Assembly (NCBI GenBank): GCA_027023305.1
Contig: JALVVR010000048.1
Location: 171,579-235,578 of the forward strand
Reading direction: 5' to 3'
Source of the DNA: Campylobacterales bacterium
GTDB lineage: Bacteria > Campylobacterota > Campylobacteria > Campylobacterales > QNZT01
Length of the DNA: 64,000 bases
The notes below the pieces were generated by a model that was given only the letters and a program-made list of their open reading frames with translations, did not search any database and was not told the DNA's origin. Position numbers and translations under genes: made by a program. Shown here piece after piece: positions 48,189 to 55,693 of this stretch (its first letter is position 1; every line of letters begins with the position of its first letter).

Positions 48189-48781
48189 GTCAAAACCTCC
48201 TTAAAATCCTCTCCTTCAAATACTTTTATACTTTTACCTCTCTCTATCTGTTTCCCTTCTTTCCAATACTTAGTTTTCAAAGCACTAATATTTTCTTGTT
48301 CTTTTAACTCTATCTTTTGCATAAGTCTCTCTAAAGCTATCTTTTTGTTTAGATGCTGACTTCTTTCATCATAACTTATAGCTTCAACTCCCAAAGGTTC
48401 ATAGATAGCTCTTACTCCTGAACAAGTAGTATTTACATGTTGTCCACCTTTTTTAGGGCTTTTCATAGTTTGATATATCACATTTTTTGTGTCTACTATT
48501 AATTGCTTTTGACTTTCAACAATATTCAGTGAAAAATACCAATTTTTTCTTTTATGTTTTGGTCTAAAGGGACTTTGACATCTCCAAAGATATGTTCCTT
48601 CAAGTGCCAAAAGTCCCTCATCACTGCTTTCTAAAAGTATAGATTTATATCCATCTTCACATCTTGCATACTCTAGTTTAACTATTTCAAAAGTATATCT
48701 ATCTTCTAACCAATCTAAAAAGTAAAACAATGCTCTGCATACCTCTTCAACACTATTTCCACTACTTATAGATACTAACAT
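48185..48781 (-). CDS. prfH: Peptide chain release factor H homologue
   Basis: 198 residues. It is a class I release factor relative with only the ribosome-binding catalytic domain; the peptidyl-hydrolysis motif reads GGQHVNTTCSGVRAIYEPLG (~residue 120), with ERSQHLNKKIALERL after it. The codon-recognition domain of RF1/RF2 is lacking. PrfH is known to release peptides from ribosomes whose 16S decoding region was cut, so that the partner RtcB can reseal the rRNA. Its gene lies 3 nt after rtcB2. Confidence 0.93.
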   Translation of the reverse strand: MLVSISSGNSVEEVCRALFYFLDWLEDRYTFEIVKLEYARCEDGYKSILLESSDEGLLALEGTYLWRCQSPFRPKHKRKNWYFSLNIVESQKQLIVDTKNVIYQTMKSPKKGGQHVNTTCSGVRAIYEPLGVEAISYDERSQHLNKKIALERLMQKIELKEQENISALKTKYWKEGKQIERGKSIKVFEGEDFKEVLT

Positions 48782-48784
48782 CTG

Positions 48785-49843
48785 CTACTCCTTATAAGTA
48801 AGTATTGGACAAAAAGTTGCTACTACTTTTACCAATCCTGCATCTACTAAGTCATTTATGACAATATCTATATTTTTATATGCTTGAGGTGCTTCTTCAT
48901 AAAGTAGTTTACTATCTTGGCACAACACACGAGAACCAATACTTGTACGAGTCAAGTCTGCTTTGGTATAGTGGTTTTTTAGTTTTGCTTCTGCTGAGCT
49001 TCTTTCCCATTTTCTTCCAGCTCCATGAGCTAAAGAGTAGTTAGACTTTTGTGTATGCTCTGTTGGAACAACTAGGTAACTCAAACTTCCTCTGCTACCT
49101 GCTATGATAACTGCACCCTTATCAGTAGGAGTTGCTCCTTTTCTGTGTAGCCATCCATATTTTGTTTTAAGTATGCTGTTATGTGCTGTATCACTTACTG
49201 TGCTGATAGAGGTTTCAACTTTTATGGCTTTTAGTAATCTTCTAGCTATCTCTTGTCGACTTTGTTTAGCAAACTCTATTGCCTTGTCATGATTTACTAG
49301 ATAATCTTCTGCCTCTTTTTGACTTAACCCTTCAGAAGGATTGTACTTTCCTGCAACTTTGTCAAAAATTATCTGCCCAAAATTACGAGAACCACTGTGT
49401 ATCAAAAGATACATTGACTCTTTTTTACATCTTAATCTTTCAAAAAGTGTTGTATTTACTACCTCATTTACTAAGTGTAGTTCTGCAAAGTGATTTCCTT
49501 TGCCTATGCTTCCTAAGTGATAACCTAGATATGGAGTATCAATATCAACATCATCTAAACTATCTATCTTTGAAAGATACTTAGCAAATCTCTCTACTTT
49601 TATCTTTTTTGGTTTTAGTGGTACTTCAAAAAGGCTCATACCACAACCTATATCCCCAGCTATCAAGTGTGGATAAACTCTATCACTAAGAACTGCCATT
49701 CCATTTGGTACAACACCAACACTAAGATCAGGCAGTCCTACTACTTTTTTTACACCTTTAAATCGTGTAATCTTTTTTAATGCCTCAACACTTCTTATAT
49801 CTATCCAATTTTTCTGTGAAGTGATAATTGTTAAATTGTCCAT
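48785..49843 (-). CDS. rtcB2: RtcB2-type RNA ligase paired with PrfH
   Basis: 352 residues, shorter than rtcB. Active-site elements: AGDIGCGMSLFEV, GKGNHFAELH, LLIHSGSRNFGQ, a HNSILKTKYGWLHRKGATP loop and YSLAHGAGRKWERS with the guanylylated histidine. The shortened form belongs to the PrfH-linked clade. Its ribosome site (AGGAAAG) and start lie inside a translated-looking leader ORF (49785-49904), so its translation may depend on the leader. The transcript probably covers rtcB2-prfH-237-residue gene. Confidence 0.92.
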   Translation of the reverse strand: MDNLTIITSQKNWIDIRSVEALKKITRFKGVKKVVGLPDLSVGVVPNGMAVLSDRVYPHLIAGDIGCGMSLFEVPLKPKKIKVERFAKYLSKIDSLDDVDIDTPYLGYHLGSIGKGNHFAELHLVNEVVNTTLFERLRCKKESMYLLIHSGSRNFGQIIFDKVAGKYNPSEGLSQKEAEDYLVNHDKAIEFAKQSRQEIARRLLKAIKVETSISTVSDTAHNSILKTKYGWLHRKGATPTDKGAVIIAGSRGSLSYLVVPTEHTQKSNYSLAHGAGRKWERSSAEAKLKNHYTKADLTRTSIGSRVLCQDSKLLYEEAPQAYKNIDIVINDLVDAGLVKVVATFCPILTYKE

Positions 49844-49904
49844 TATCTTTCCTATTATATTTTTGTTTTATTTGTCTGTTTGTTTTTGTTTTTGTTTGTC
49901 TCAT
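49785..49904 (-). CDS. Leader ORF (39 codons) overlapping the rtcB2 start
   Basis: The ATG at 49904 has a near-perfect AAGGAG site, better than that of rtcB2. The encoded peptide begins MRQTKTKTNRQIKQKYNRK. Of the first 19 codons, 4 are AAA, 3 CAA and 3 ACA, in an almost C/A-only tract. It ends 59 nt inside rtcB2 in another frame, so a ribosome on it must pass over the rtcB2 ribosome site. It could be a regulatory leader peptide sensing loss of A-ending-codon decoding tRNAs. A longer upstream frame from 49997 lacks a ribosome site. Confidence 0.5.
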   Translation of the reverse strand: MRQTKTKTNRQIKQKYNRKDNGQFNNYHFTEKLDRYKKC

Positions 49905-49950
49905 GTTTGACTCCTTATTTTTTGATAAAAAAATGTTACAATAAGTTGAT

Positions 49951-49965
49951 GACATATAGTGTCCG
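49951..49965. promoter_or_regulatory. Shared 15-bp site between rtcB2 and the WYL regulator
   Basis: CGGACACTATATGTC on the minus strand, with an inverted-repeat core (GACA-N5-TGTC). It lies 46 nt before the leader ORF ATG on one side and 24 nt before the regulator ATG on the other. With the copy upstream of rtcB it is the best candidate binding site for the regulator. Confidence 0.6.
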
Positions 49966-49989
49966 TTAAAAAATTTGGGAGTTTTTATC

Positions 49990-50901
49990 ATGAACAAAAG
50001 GTCAAGCCTATACCGAACTTTAGAAATCTTAAAACTCTTAAATGATGGTAAAAAACTCTGTGTTACAAGGTTAGCCGAGGAGTATGAGATAAGTGATAGG
50101 ACTATAAGAAGAGATTTCGAACTTATACGAGAACTTTTTGGAGATTTTATGAGTAAAGATGGAGAGTGTTATCAAGGGTATAAAAAAGTGCTTTTAGATG
50201 AAGTGCTAAATGCCACTGATTTGATGACATTAGCAAATATCGTAAATCTTTTTGATGTAACACAAAAGAAAAGCCTTATCTCAGATAAGACAAAAGCTCT
50301 TATAGATAAGTCTATGAGTGTATATGACTTTAAATCTCGCCCTTTTGAGAGAGTGGAAAATCTAGAAATAGTTAAAAACTTGGAACATGCTATAAAATTT
50401 AGATTAACGATAAAAATACAGTACAAAACAGAGAGACAAAATACTCAAACACTTTTTAACCCCTATAAAATAGTGTTTTTAAATGAAAACTTTTATCTAA
50501 TAGGGATAAAAGCTTCTAATAATGCAGTAGAGTATAGAAGAATCACCATGATTGAAAGTGTAAAGTTTACAAAAAAACAGTTTTTTATAGATAGTAATGT
50601 AGAAAACTTTCTAAAAAAGATACAAACACCTTGGGCAACTTTTGGTAAAGAAGAGATAGTTGTAAAACTTAGAGTAACAGTACCTATAAGAAGATACTTT
50701 TTAAAAAAGAAGTACTTACCTTCTCAAAAGATAGTACATACTTTTGAAAACGGAGATATAGAAGTTCACTATACTATTACAAATTATAGAGAAGTTGAAG
50801 AGTTGATTATCAAGTGGTTACCTCATCTAAGGATAATAGCCCCTAAAAATTTACAAAAAATGATAAAACGAAGTCTAAAACAAAAACTGAGTGCACTTTG
50901 A
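49990..50901 (+). CDS. HTH/WYL-domain transcriptional regulator of the RNA-repair locus
   Basis: 303 residues from the ATG at 49990 (GGGAG lies 8 nt upstream; an in-frame TTG five codons earlier overlaps it). An N-terminal DeoR-like winged helix (RTLEILKLLNDGKKL, then EEYEISDRTIRRDFELIREL) is followed by a WYL domain (~residues 130-205; NENFYLIGIKASNNAVEYRR with FYLIG in the WYLVG position). WYL domains sense nucleic acid or nucleotides and often control defence and repair genes. It is divergent from rtcB2. E. coli uses the CARF-sigma54 protein RtcR for this role, so regulation here is of another type. The target is inference. Confidence 0.85.
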   Translation: MNKRSSLYRTLEILKLLNDGKKLCVTRLAEEYEISDRTIRRDFELIRELFGDFMSKDGECYQGYKKVLLDEVLNATDLMTLANIVNLFDVTQKKSLISDKTKALIDKSMSVYDFKSRPFERVENLEIVKNLEHAIKFRLTIKIQYKTERQNTQTLFNPYKIVFLNENFYLIGIKASNNAVEYRRITMIESVKFTKKQFFIDSNVENFLKKIQTPWATFGKEEIVVKLRVTVPIRRYFLKKKYLPSQKIVHTFENGDIEVHYTITNYREVEELIIKWLPHLRIIAPKNLQKMIKRSLKQKLSAL

Positions 50902-50930
50902 TTTTTTAACAAACCTTATAGTGAGTAATC

Positions 50931-50940
50931 TCCCCCCCCT
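50931..50940. repeat. C8 (G8 on minus) homopolymer in a convergent intergenic region
   Basis: Eight consecutive C bases between the WYL regulator and mscL, 7 nt beyond the mscL stop on its strand. It is the longest G/C homopolymer I notice in this AT-rich window. Such tracts vary in length in Campylobacterota, but here no reading frame depends on it. Confidence 0.6.
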
Positions 50941-50945
50941 ATAAT

Positions 50946-51377
50946 TTATACAGCTGAGTTGTTACAGTATCCACATACTTTTGCTTCAACTGGTATTTTC
51001 ATAGCACACTCTGAACAAGTTTTTTCTGTAGGTGCTGCCTCTGGCTCTGCTTTTTTCATATTGTTATATGCTTTGATAAACATAAACATTACAAAACCTA
51101 GTATAACAAATGAGATAACATCAGTTATAAATAAACCATATTTTATAGCAGGTGCTCCAGCTTTTTCAAGTAGTTTTAAAGAGGCATACTCTTTTCCATC
51201 CAATGCAACAAACAGGTTACTAAAGTCAACATTACCAAGTAACTTACCAACTGGTGGCATTATGATATTTGCAACAAGTGATTTTACAACAGTTGCAAAT
51301 GCTGCACCGAAGATAAATCCTACAGCCATATCAACCATATTTCCTTTGATTAAAAACTCTCTAAACTCTTTAAACAT
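50946..51377 (-). CDS. mscL: Large-conductance mechanosensitive channel with C-terminal zinc ribbon
   Basis: 143 residues from the ATG at 51377 (AAGGAT 7 nt upstream; a longer in-frame start at 51410 has no site). The N-terminal FKEFREFLIKGNMVDMAVGF with FGAAFATVVKSLV forms the pore helix, and a second helix lies at FVILGFVMFMFIKAYN. The C-terminal bundle is replaced or followed by a zinc-ribbon pair, CSECAMKI and CGYC. It releases solutes on hypo-osmotic shock. Confidence 0.93.
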   Translation of the reverse strand: MFKEFREFLIKGNMVDMAVGFIFGAAFATVVKSLVANIIMPPVGKLLGNVDFSNLFVALDGKEYASLKLLEKAGAPAIKYGLFITDVISFVILGFVMFMFIKAYNNMKKAEPEAAPTEKTCSECAMKIPVEAKVCGYCNNSAV

Positions 51378-51449
51378 GATGTATCCTTTTATAGTATTTT
51401 TTGATATCACAACTAATCAAACCAAAAAATAGTGAATTAAAAGTAGAAA

Positions 51450-52706
51450 TTAAACTCCCATCAAAGCCACTATCAAAACAGGTGAAGTGATAACAAGCCC
51501 TACTTTCATGTACTCTACCCAACCTATTTTTACTCCCTTTTTTTCTAAAACATGAAGCCACAAAAGAGTTGCAAGTGAACCAATAGGAGTCATCTTTGGT
51601 CCTAAATTTGCACCTAAAATATTTGCATAAGCTAAAGTTTCATGACCGACATATCCTATCTTATCTATTGCTAAATCCATTATCATGATTGTAGGCATAT
51701 TATTCATAACTGCACTAATAATTGCAGATAAAAATCCAGTTGCAACTATGGTTGTCTTTTCTCCGTATTGTGAAAAATACTTTATCCAACTAGCCACCTC
51801 ATCAGTAAAACCTACATTTTTAAGTCCATAAACTACTATATAAAGCCCTATACTAAACCAAACTACTTGCCATGGAGCTGATTTTATAGTTTGAAAAGGT
51901 TTTACTGCTTTGTATTTTGTAGCTATGGCTAAAAAAACTAAAGCCCCTCCAAGAGCAAAAAGTGATATAGGAAGATGATATATATCTCCTATAAAGTAGC
52001 CTATCATCATAAGTAGTAAAAAAGCCCAACTTAGTTTAAAAAGAGTTTGATTTTTGATAACTGTCCTTGCTTCTGGCAAGAGTTTTACATCTACTTTTAG
52101 AGGTATATCTTTTCTAAAATATATCCACAAAACTATGATAGAAGCAACTATACTAAGCAAGTTTGGTAAAAACATTTGCTTTGCATACTCAAAAAAACCT
52201 ATATGAAAGTAGTCTGCTGTAACTATATTTGTAAGATTTGATATAACAAGTGGATTTGAAGCACTATCTCCGATAAATCCTCCAGCCATCAAAAAAGCAA
52301 AGATTGGCAGTGGTTTCATTTTTAAGTACTTCATCTTTGCTAAAAGTATAGGAGTTAGTATCAAAGCTGCTCCATCATTTGCAAAAAGTGCTGACACAAA
52401 AGCTCCAAGTAGTAGGATATAAATAAACATTTTATTACCACTTCCACCACTTAACTTTGCCATTTTGATAGCTGACCACTCAAAAAAACCTATCTCATCA
52501 AGCACCATTGAGAGTATGATAATCCCTATAAAAGCCAAAGTCGCATCCCAAACTATCTTTGTTACAATCACCACATCATTAAAACTAACTACTCCCAAAG
52601 CTAAAGCTATGATAGCCCCTATAACTGCAGTAGTTCCTATCTGTAAGCCTTTTGGTTGCCAGATGATAAAAATCAAAGTTACTAAAAAAACTGAAAAAGC
52701 AAGCAT
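51450..52706 (-). CDS. arsB: ArsB-like arsenite/anion efflux permease
   Basis: 418 residues. About eleven membrane helices of the ion-transporter (ArsB/NhaD) superfamily. ArsB-like signatures: VWDATLAFIGIIILSMVLDE, ALFANDGAALILTPI (~110-125) and DSASNPLVISNLTNIV. I chose the ATG at 52706 with GGAG 6 nt upstream; a frame from TTG 52718 overlaps this site. An inverted repeat TATATCA-N7-TGATATA starts 30 bp upstream. It is divergent from tetR and is not next to arsR/arsC, which lie 9 kb away. Confidence 0.88.
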   Translation of the reverse strand: MLAFSVFLVTLIFIIWQPKGLQIGTTAVIGAIIALALGVVSFNDVVIVTKIVWDATLAFIGIIILSMVLDEIGFFEWSAIKMAKLSGGSGNKMFIYILLLGAFVSALFANDGAALILTPILLAKMKYLKMKPLPIFAFLMAGGFIGDSASNPLVISNLTNIVTADYFHIGFFEYAKQMFLPNLLSIVASIIVLWIYFRKDIPLKVDVKLLPEARTVIKNQTLFKLSWAFLLLMMIGYFIGDIYHLPISLFALGGALVFLAIATKYKAVKPFQTIKSAPWQVVWFSIGLYIVVYGLKNVGFTDEVASWIKYFSQYGEKTTIVATGFLSAIISAVMNNMPTIMIMDLAIDKIGYVGHETLAYANILGANLGPKMTPIGSLATLLWLHVLEKKGVKIGWVEYMKVGLVITSPVLIVALMGV

Positions 52707-52736
52707 CATTATCTCCAAAGAATAAATATCTATGAT

Positions 52737-52757
52737 TATATCATATGTCTTGATATA
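52737..52757. promoter_or_regulatory. Candidate ArsR-type operator before arsB
   Basis: TATATCA and TGATATA, a perfect 7-bp inverted repeat with a 7-nt spacer, 30 bp upstream of the arsB start. The same half-sites with an 8-nt spacer form the centre of the palindrome before arsR. The spacer difference weakens the link somewhat. Confidence 0.5.
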
Positions 52758-52760
52758 AGC

Positions 52761-52789
52761 TTGACAAAAATATTTTTTTATATTATAAT
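52761..52789 (+). promoter_or_regulatory. Sigma-70-type promoter of the tetR efflux operon
   Basis: TTGACA (52761-52766) and TATAAT (52784-52789), both consensus, with an exact 17-bp spacer. The initiation point would fall within the palindrome that follows, so a bound repressor would block it. Confidence 0.85.
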
Positions 52790-52790
52790 C

Positions 52791-52810
52791 CTAACCAACT
52801 AGTTAGTTAG
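52791..52810. promoter_or_regulatory. TetR operator palindrome
   Basis: 20-bp palindrome CTAACCAACTAGTTAGTTAG with a single mismatched pair, directly after the -10 box and 8 bp before the tetR ATG. This is the expected place for autorepression by the following TetR gene. Confidence 0.8.
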
Positions 52811-52818
52811 GAAAAGAT

Positions 52819-53433
52819 ATGACAAAAAAAGAGTTGATTTTGCATGAAGCAAAAAAGATGTTTGCAGAAAAAGGGTATGCTGCTACCATCATGAATGATT
52901 TAGCAAAAGAGGCAAATGTAAATAAAGCTACTATTTATTATCACTACATAGATAAAGCAACTTTGTATGAAACTCTTTTTGTAGAAGGTGTTAAAAAGAT
53001 AGCAGATGAAACGATAGAAAAAAGCTCACATCCAAAAGAGCCTCATAAAAAGTTAGCTGAGTATATAAAAGCTTATGCTATGAGGCTTAAAAAGTGCAGG
53101 TATTTGACAAGCATACTTTTAAGAGAACTTGCTAGTGGTGGAGATTCTATGCCAAAAACAGTTTTAGAACAACTTTTTCGCACCACAAAAAGATTAACAA
53201 ATATAATAGAAGAGTGTACACATAAATCACATACAATTTGCCAAGAACCTATGCTAATACAACTTTTGATTGTCTCAACACTCTCTACTTTTATCACAAC
53301 TGAACCTATCAGGAAGAGAGTAAAAGAGGAGATAGACTTTACAGCAAATACTTTACCATCTCTGAGTATAGAAGAAGTTGCTAACAAATTAGCTTTTATG
53401 ATTACTAAAAACTTACAAGGGGAGAAAATATGA
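52819..53433 (+). CDS. TetR family repressor of the RND efflux operon
   Basis: 204 residues. The N-terminal HTH is typical: MFAEKGYAATIMNDLAKEAN and VNKATIYYHYIDKATLYETL. The C-terminal helical ligand domain is unassigned. First gene of tetR-tolC-mfp-RND; its stop overlaps the next gene by 4 nt, so repressor and pump share one transcript. The inducer is unknown. Confidence 0.92.
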   Translation: MTKKELILHEAKKMFAEKGYAATIMNDLAKEANVNKATIYYHYIDKATLYETLFVEGVKKIADETIEKSSHPKEPHKKLAEYIKAYAMRLKKCRYLTSILLRELASGGDSMPKTVLEQLFRTTKRLTNIIEECTHKSHTICQEPMLIQLLIVSTLSTFITTEPIRKRVKEEIDFTANTLPSLSIEEVANKLAFMITKNLQGEKI

Positions 53434-54698
53434 AAAAACTGATACTTTTAAGTGTAGCTTGTATAGGTTTACAAGCTACAACTTTATCTGAACTTTTTAC
53501 AGCACTAAAACAAAATCCAACTACAACTTTGGATAACTTAAGTGTTAAAAATGCTCAAATAGGGCAATACTTGGTAACTGCAAAACTCTTACCAAAGATT
53601 GATTTGATAGGAAGTTATGAGCATTTTAACTCTGCGACCAATCTTTTGCCAGTTACCCCAAAAGAGTCGGCTACTTTTAAAAATCCAAAAATTCCACAAC
53701 CATTTGGACAAGATATAGCAAGGATTGGAGTAACTTTTTCGATGCCACTTTTTGTAAAATCTCTATATACAACAAAAGAAAAGCTAGAGTATTTAAAACT
53801 TTCAGCTAAGGCTAGAAAAAAGTTAAACTTTATCCAAAAAGAGGCCATGATAGTAGGGGCAAATAGTTCTTGGAAATATCTTTTAAATCTAAAAAAAGCT
53901 CTAAAAGCTAAAAGAAAGTCTATCAAAAAAAGTAAAACTACAATCTCGCTTGGAGTTAAAGAGGGAAGATTTCCAGAGTCTGCACTTTACAAGATAGATG
54001 AAGCATTAAATCAGATTGAGATAAGTACAAATGATATAGATATGAAGATAGAGGAAGTTAAAAATACAATTTTTGAGTTAACTGGCATAGAACTAAAAAA
54101 ACCAGTTACTATCACTAAAGTGGCTAATATAAAATATAACAATTTTCTAGCTCTTGAGCCATTAAAACAAAAACAAAGAGCTGATAAGCTTGGTATAAAA
54201 GCAGCTAAAGAGAAACTATATCCATCATTTAAGATACAGGGAAAATATATCTATAATCAAACGGACTCTTATAACAATGATAAAGAGATTGACAAGGATT
54301 ACAGCTCTATAGGTGTTTATATGCAAGCACCAATATTTGATGATACAATACTAACAAATATAGAAAAAGCGAAGGTTGATTATCAAAAATCATATGCAAA
54401 AACTAAAAAGATAGAGTTATCTCTAAGAGCTAAAGCAAAAAATCTAAAAACAACTCTACCACTACTAGAAAAATCTACAACTTTTGCAAAAAAATCAGTA
54501 CAAAACCAACAAAAACTACTAAAAATTGCAAAAGTTGCTTACAAAGCCCAAAGGATGACACAAGAAGAGTACTTAAGATATGAGGATGCACTCTCATCTG
54601 CAAAAGCAAATCTCTATCTTTTAGAGTCAAAACAACTTCAAACCATATCTAACTTAGCAGTTTTATATGGAAATAATTTAAAAAGGATACTAAAATGA
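53430..54698 (+). CDS. Outer membrane efflux protein (TolC family)
   Basis: 422 residues. A signal peptide (KKLILLSVACIGLQATTLSE) precedes two OEP repeats rich in long coiled helices (for example ~165-210 and ~315-405). It ends with the helix QTISNLAVLYGNNLKRILK. It forms the outer-membrane channel of the tripartite pump with the next two products. 4-nt overlaps on both sides. Confidence 0.88.
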   Translation: MKKLILLSVACIGLQATTLSELFTALKQNPTTTLDNLSVKNAQIGQYLVTAKLLPKIDLIGSYEHFNSATNLLPVTPKESATFKNPKIPQPFGQDIARIGVTFSMPLFVKSLYTTKEKLEYLKLSAKARKKLNFIQKEAMIVGANSSWKYLLNLKKALKAKRKSIKKSKTTISLGVKEGRFPESALYKIDEALNQIEISTNDIDMKIEEVKNTIFELTGIELKKPVTITKVANIKYNNFLALEPLKQKQRADKLGIKAAKEKLYPSFKIQGKYIYNQTDSYNNDKEIDKDYSSIGVYMQAPIFDDTILTNIEKAKVDYQKSYAKTKKIELSLRAKAKNLKTTLPLLEKSTTFAKKSVQNQQKLLKIAKVAYKAQRMTQEEYLRYEDALSSAKANLYLLESKQLQTISNLAVLYGNNLKRILK

Positions 54699-55690
54699 AA
54701 AAAAGAATACTTATAATAGTCGCTGTTTTAATCTTAGTTGCTCTAGGAGTTAGAGCTATAAAACATAAAAAAGCTAGTGAGTCAAAAACTCCAGTAGCTA
54801 AAAGATATGAAGTGGTTGTAAAAAGTTTTACTCCAAAACTAAAAGATACAGTTCTTACACTTCCATACCTTGCCATAGCTCAAAATGAAAAAGATGTAAC
54901 TCTTTCATCTAAAATTCCTGGAAGAGTTCTTTTGATAAAAAAAGGGGGAACTAAAGTAAAAAAGGGGGAACTTATAGCAAAAGTTGATACTACTGATTTA
55001 GAAGCAAGCATCGCTTCACTAAAAGTATCTTTATCAAATCTTTTACAAACTCACAAAAGGACAAAAGAGTTATACAAAGTTCAAGGTGCTTCCATAGAAC
55101 AACTTCAAAGTGAAGAGAGTAAAATCTCCTCTTTAAAAGCGAAGTTAAAAGCCGTGGAAAACAACTTAAGCTATGCAAAGATTCTTTCACCAACAGATGG
55201 TGTAGTAGCTAAAACATTTTTAAATATTGGTAGTACTACAATGCCAGGAAAACCTATCATAAGTGTTAGTGCAAATAGTGGTTATTCGCTAATGGTAAGA
55301 ACTCCAAGTTCTATCAACCCAAAAGGTATTATCTTAGAGAATAGGGCATACAAATTATATCCACTAAACTCCACATTCCATGGACTTTTTGAATATAAAG
55401 CATATATAAATACTCCTATGACAAGTGGAGAGAGGATAGAAGTTAGTGTTATCGTTTTTAATAAAAAGGCTTTAAAACTTCCATTTGATACTATTTTGAA
55501 TAAAGATGGAAAAAGTTATGTTCTTCTTATAAAAGATCATAAAGTAGTTCCAACCAAGGTAGATATAATCCAAAGTGGAGAAGAAGGAGCAGTTATAGAA
55601 GAAAACTTAAAAGGACAAAAGCTAGTTCTTGCCAAACCTGATGTTATGCTAAAACTTTTAAGTGGTGCAAGTATGAGAGTAGAGGAGTAA
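54695..55690 (+). CDS. Periplasmic membrane fusion protein of the RND pump
   Basis: 331 residues. An N-terminal membrane segment (ILIIVAVLILVALGV) is followed by the lipoyl-like half VTLSSKIPGRVLLIKKGGTK with KVKKGELIAKVDTTDLEA, a short helical hairpin (~105-150) and the matching half YAKILSPTDGVVAKTFLNIG. It lies between the TolC-type gene and the RND gene, linking the inner and outer membrane parts. Confidence 0.9.
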   Translation: MKKRILIIVAVLILVALGVRAIKHKKASESKTPVAKRYEVVVKSFTPKLKDTVLTLPYLAIAQNEKDVTLSSKIPGRVLLIKKGGTKVKKGELIAKVDTTDLEASIASLKVSLSNLLQTHKRTKELYKVQGASIEQLQSEESKISSLKAKLKAVENNLSYAKILSPTDGVVAKTFLNIGSTTMPGKPIISVSANSGYSLMVRTPSSINPKGIILENRAYKLYPLNSTFHGLFEYKAYINTPMTSGERIEVSVIVFNKKALKLPFDTILNKDGKSYVLLIKDHKVVPTKVDIIQSGEEGAVIEENLKGQKLVLAKPDVMLKLLSGASMRVEE

Positions 55691-55693
55691 ATC

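Noticed and set aside
49785-49997. 70-codon minus-strand frame starting at 49997
   Set aside because: Only its inner part from the ATG at 49904 has a ribosome site; the longer part crosses the promoter/operator and regulator start, so I list the 39-codon leader instead.
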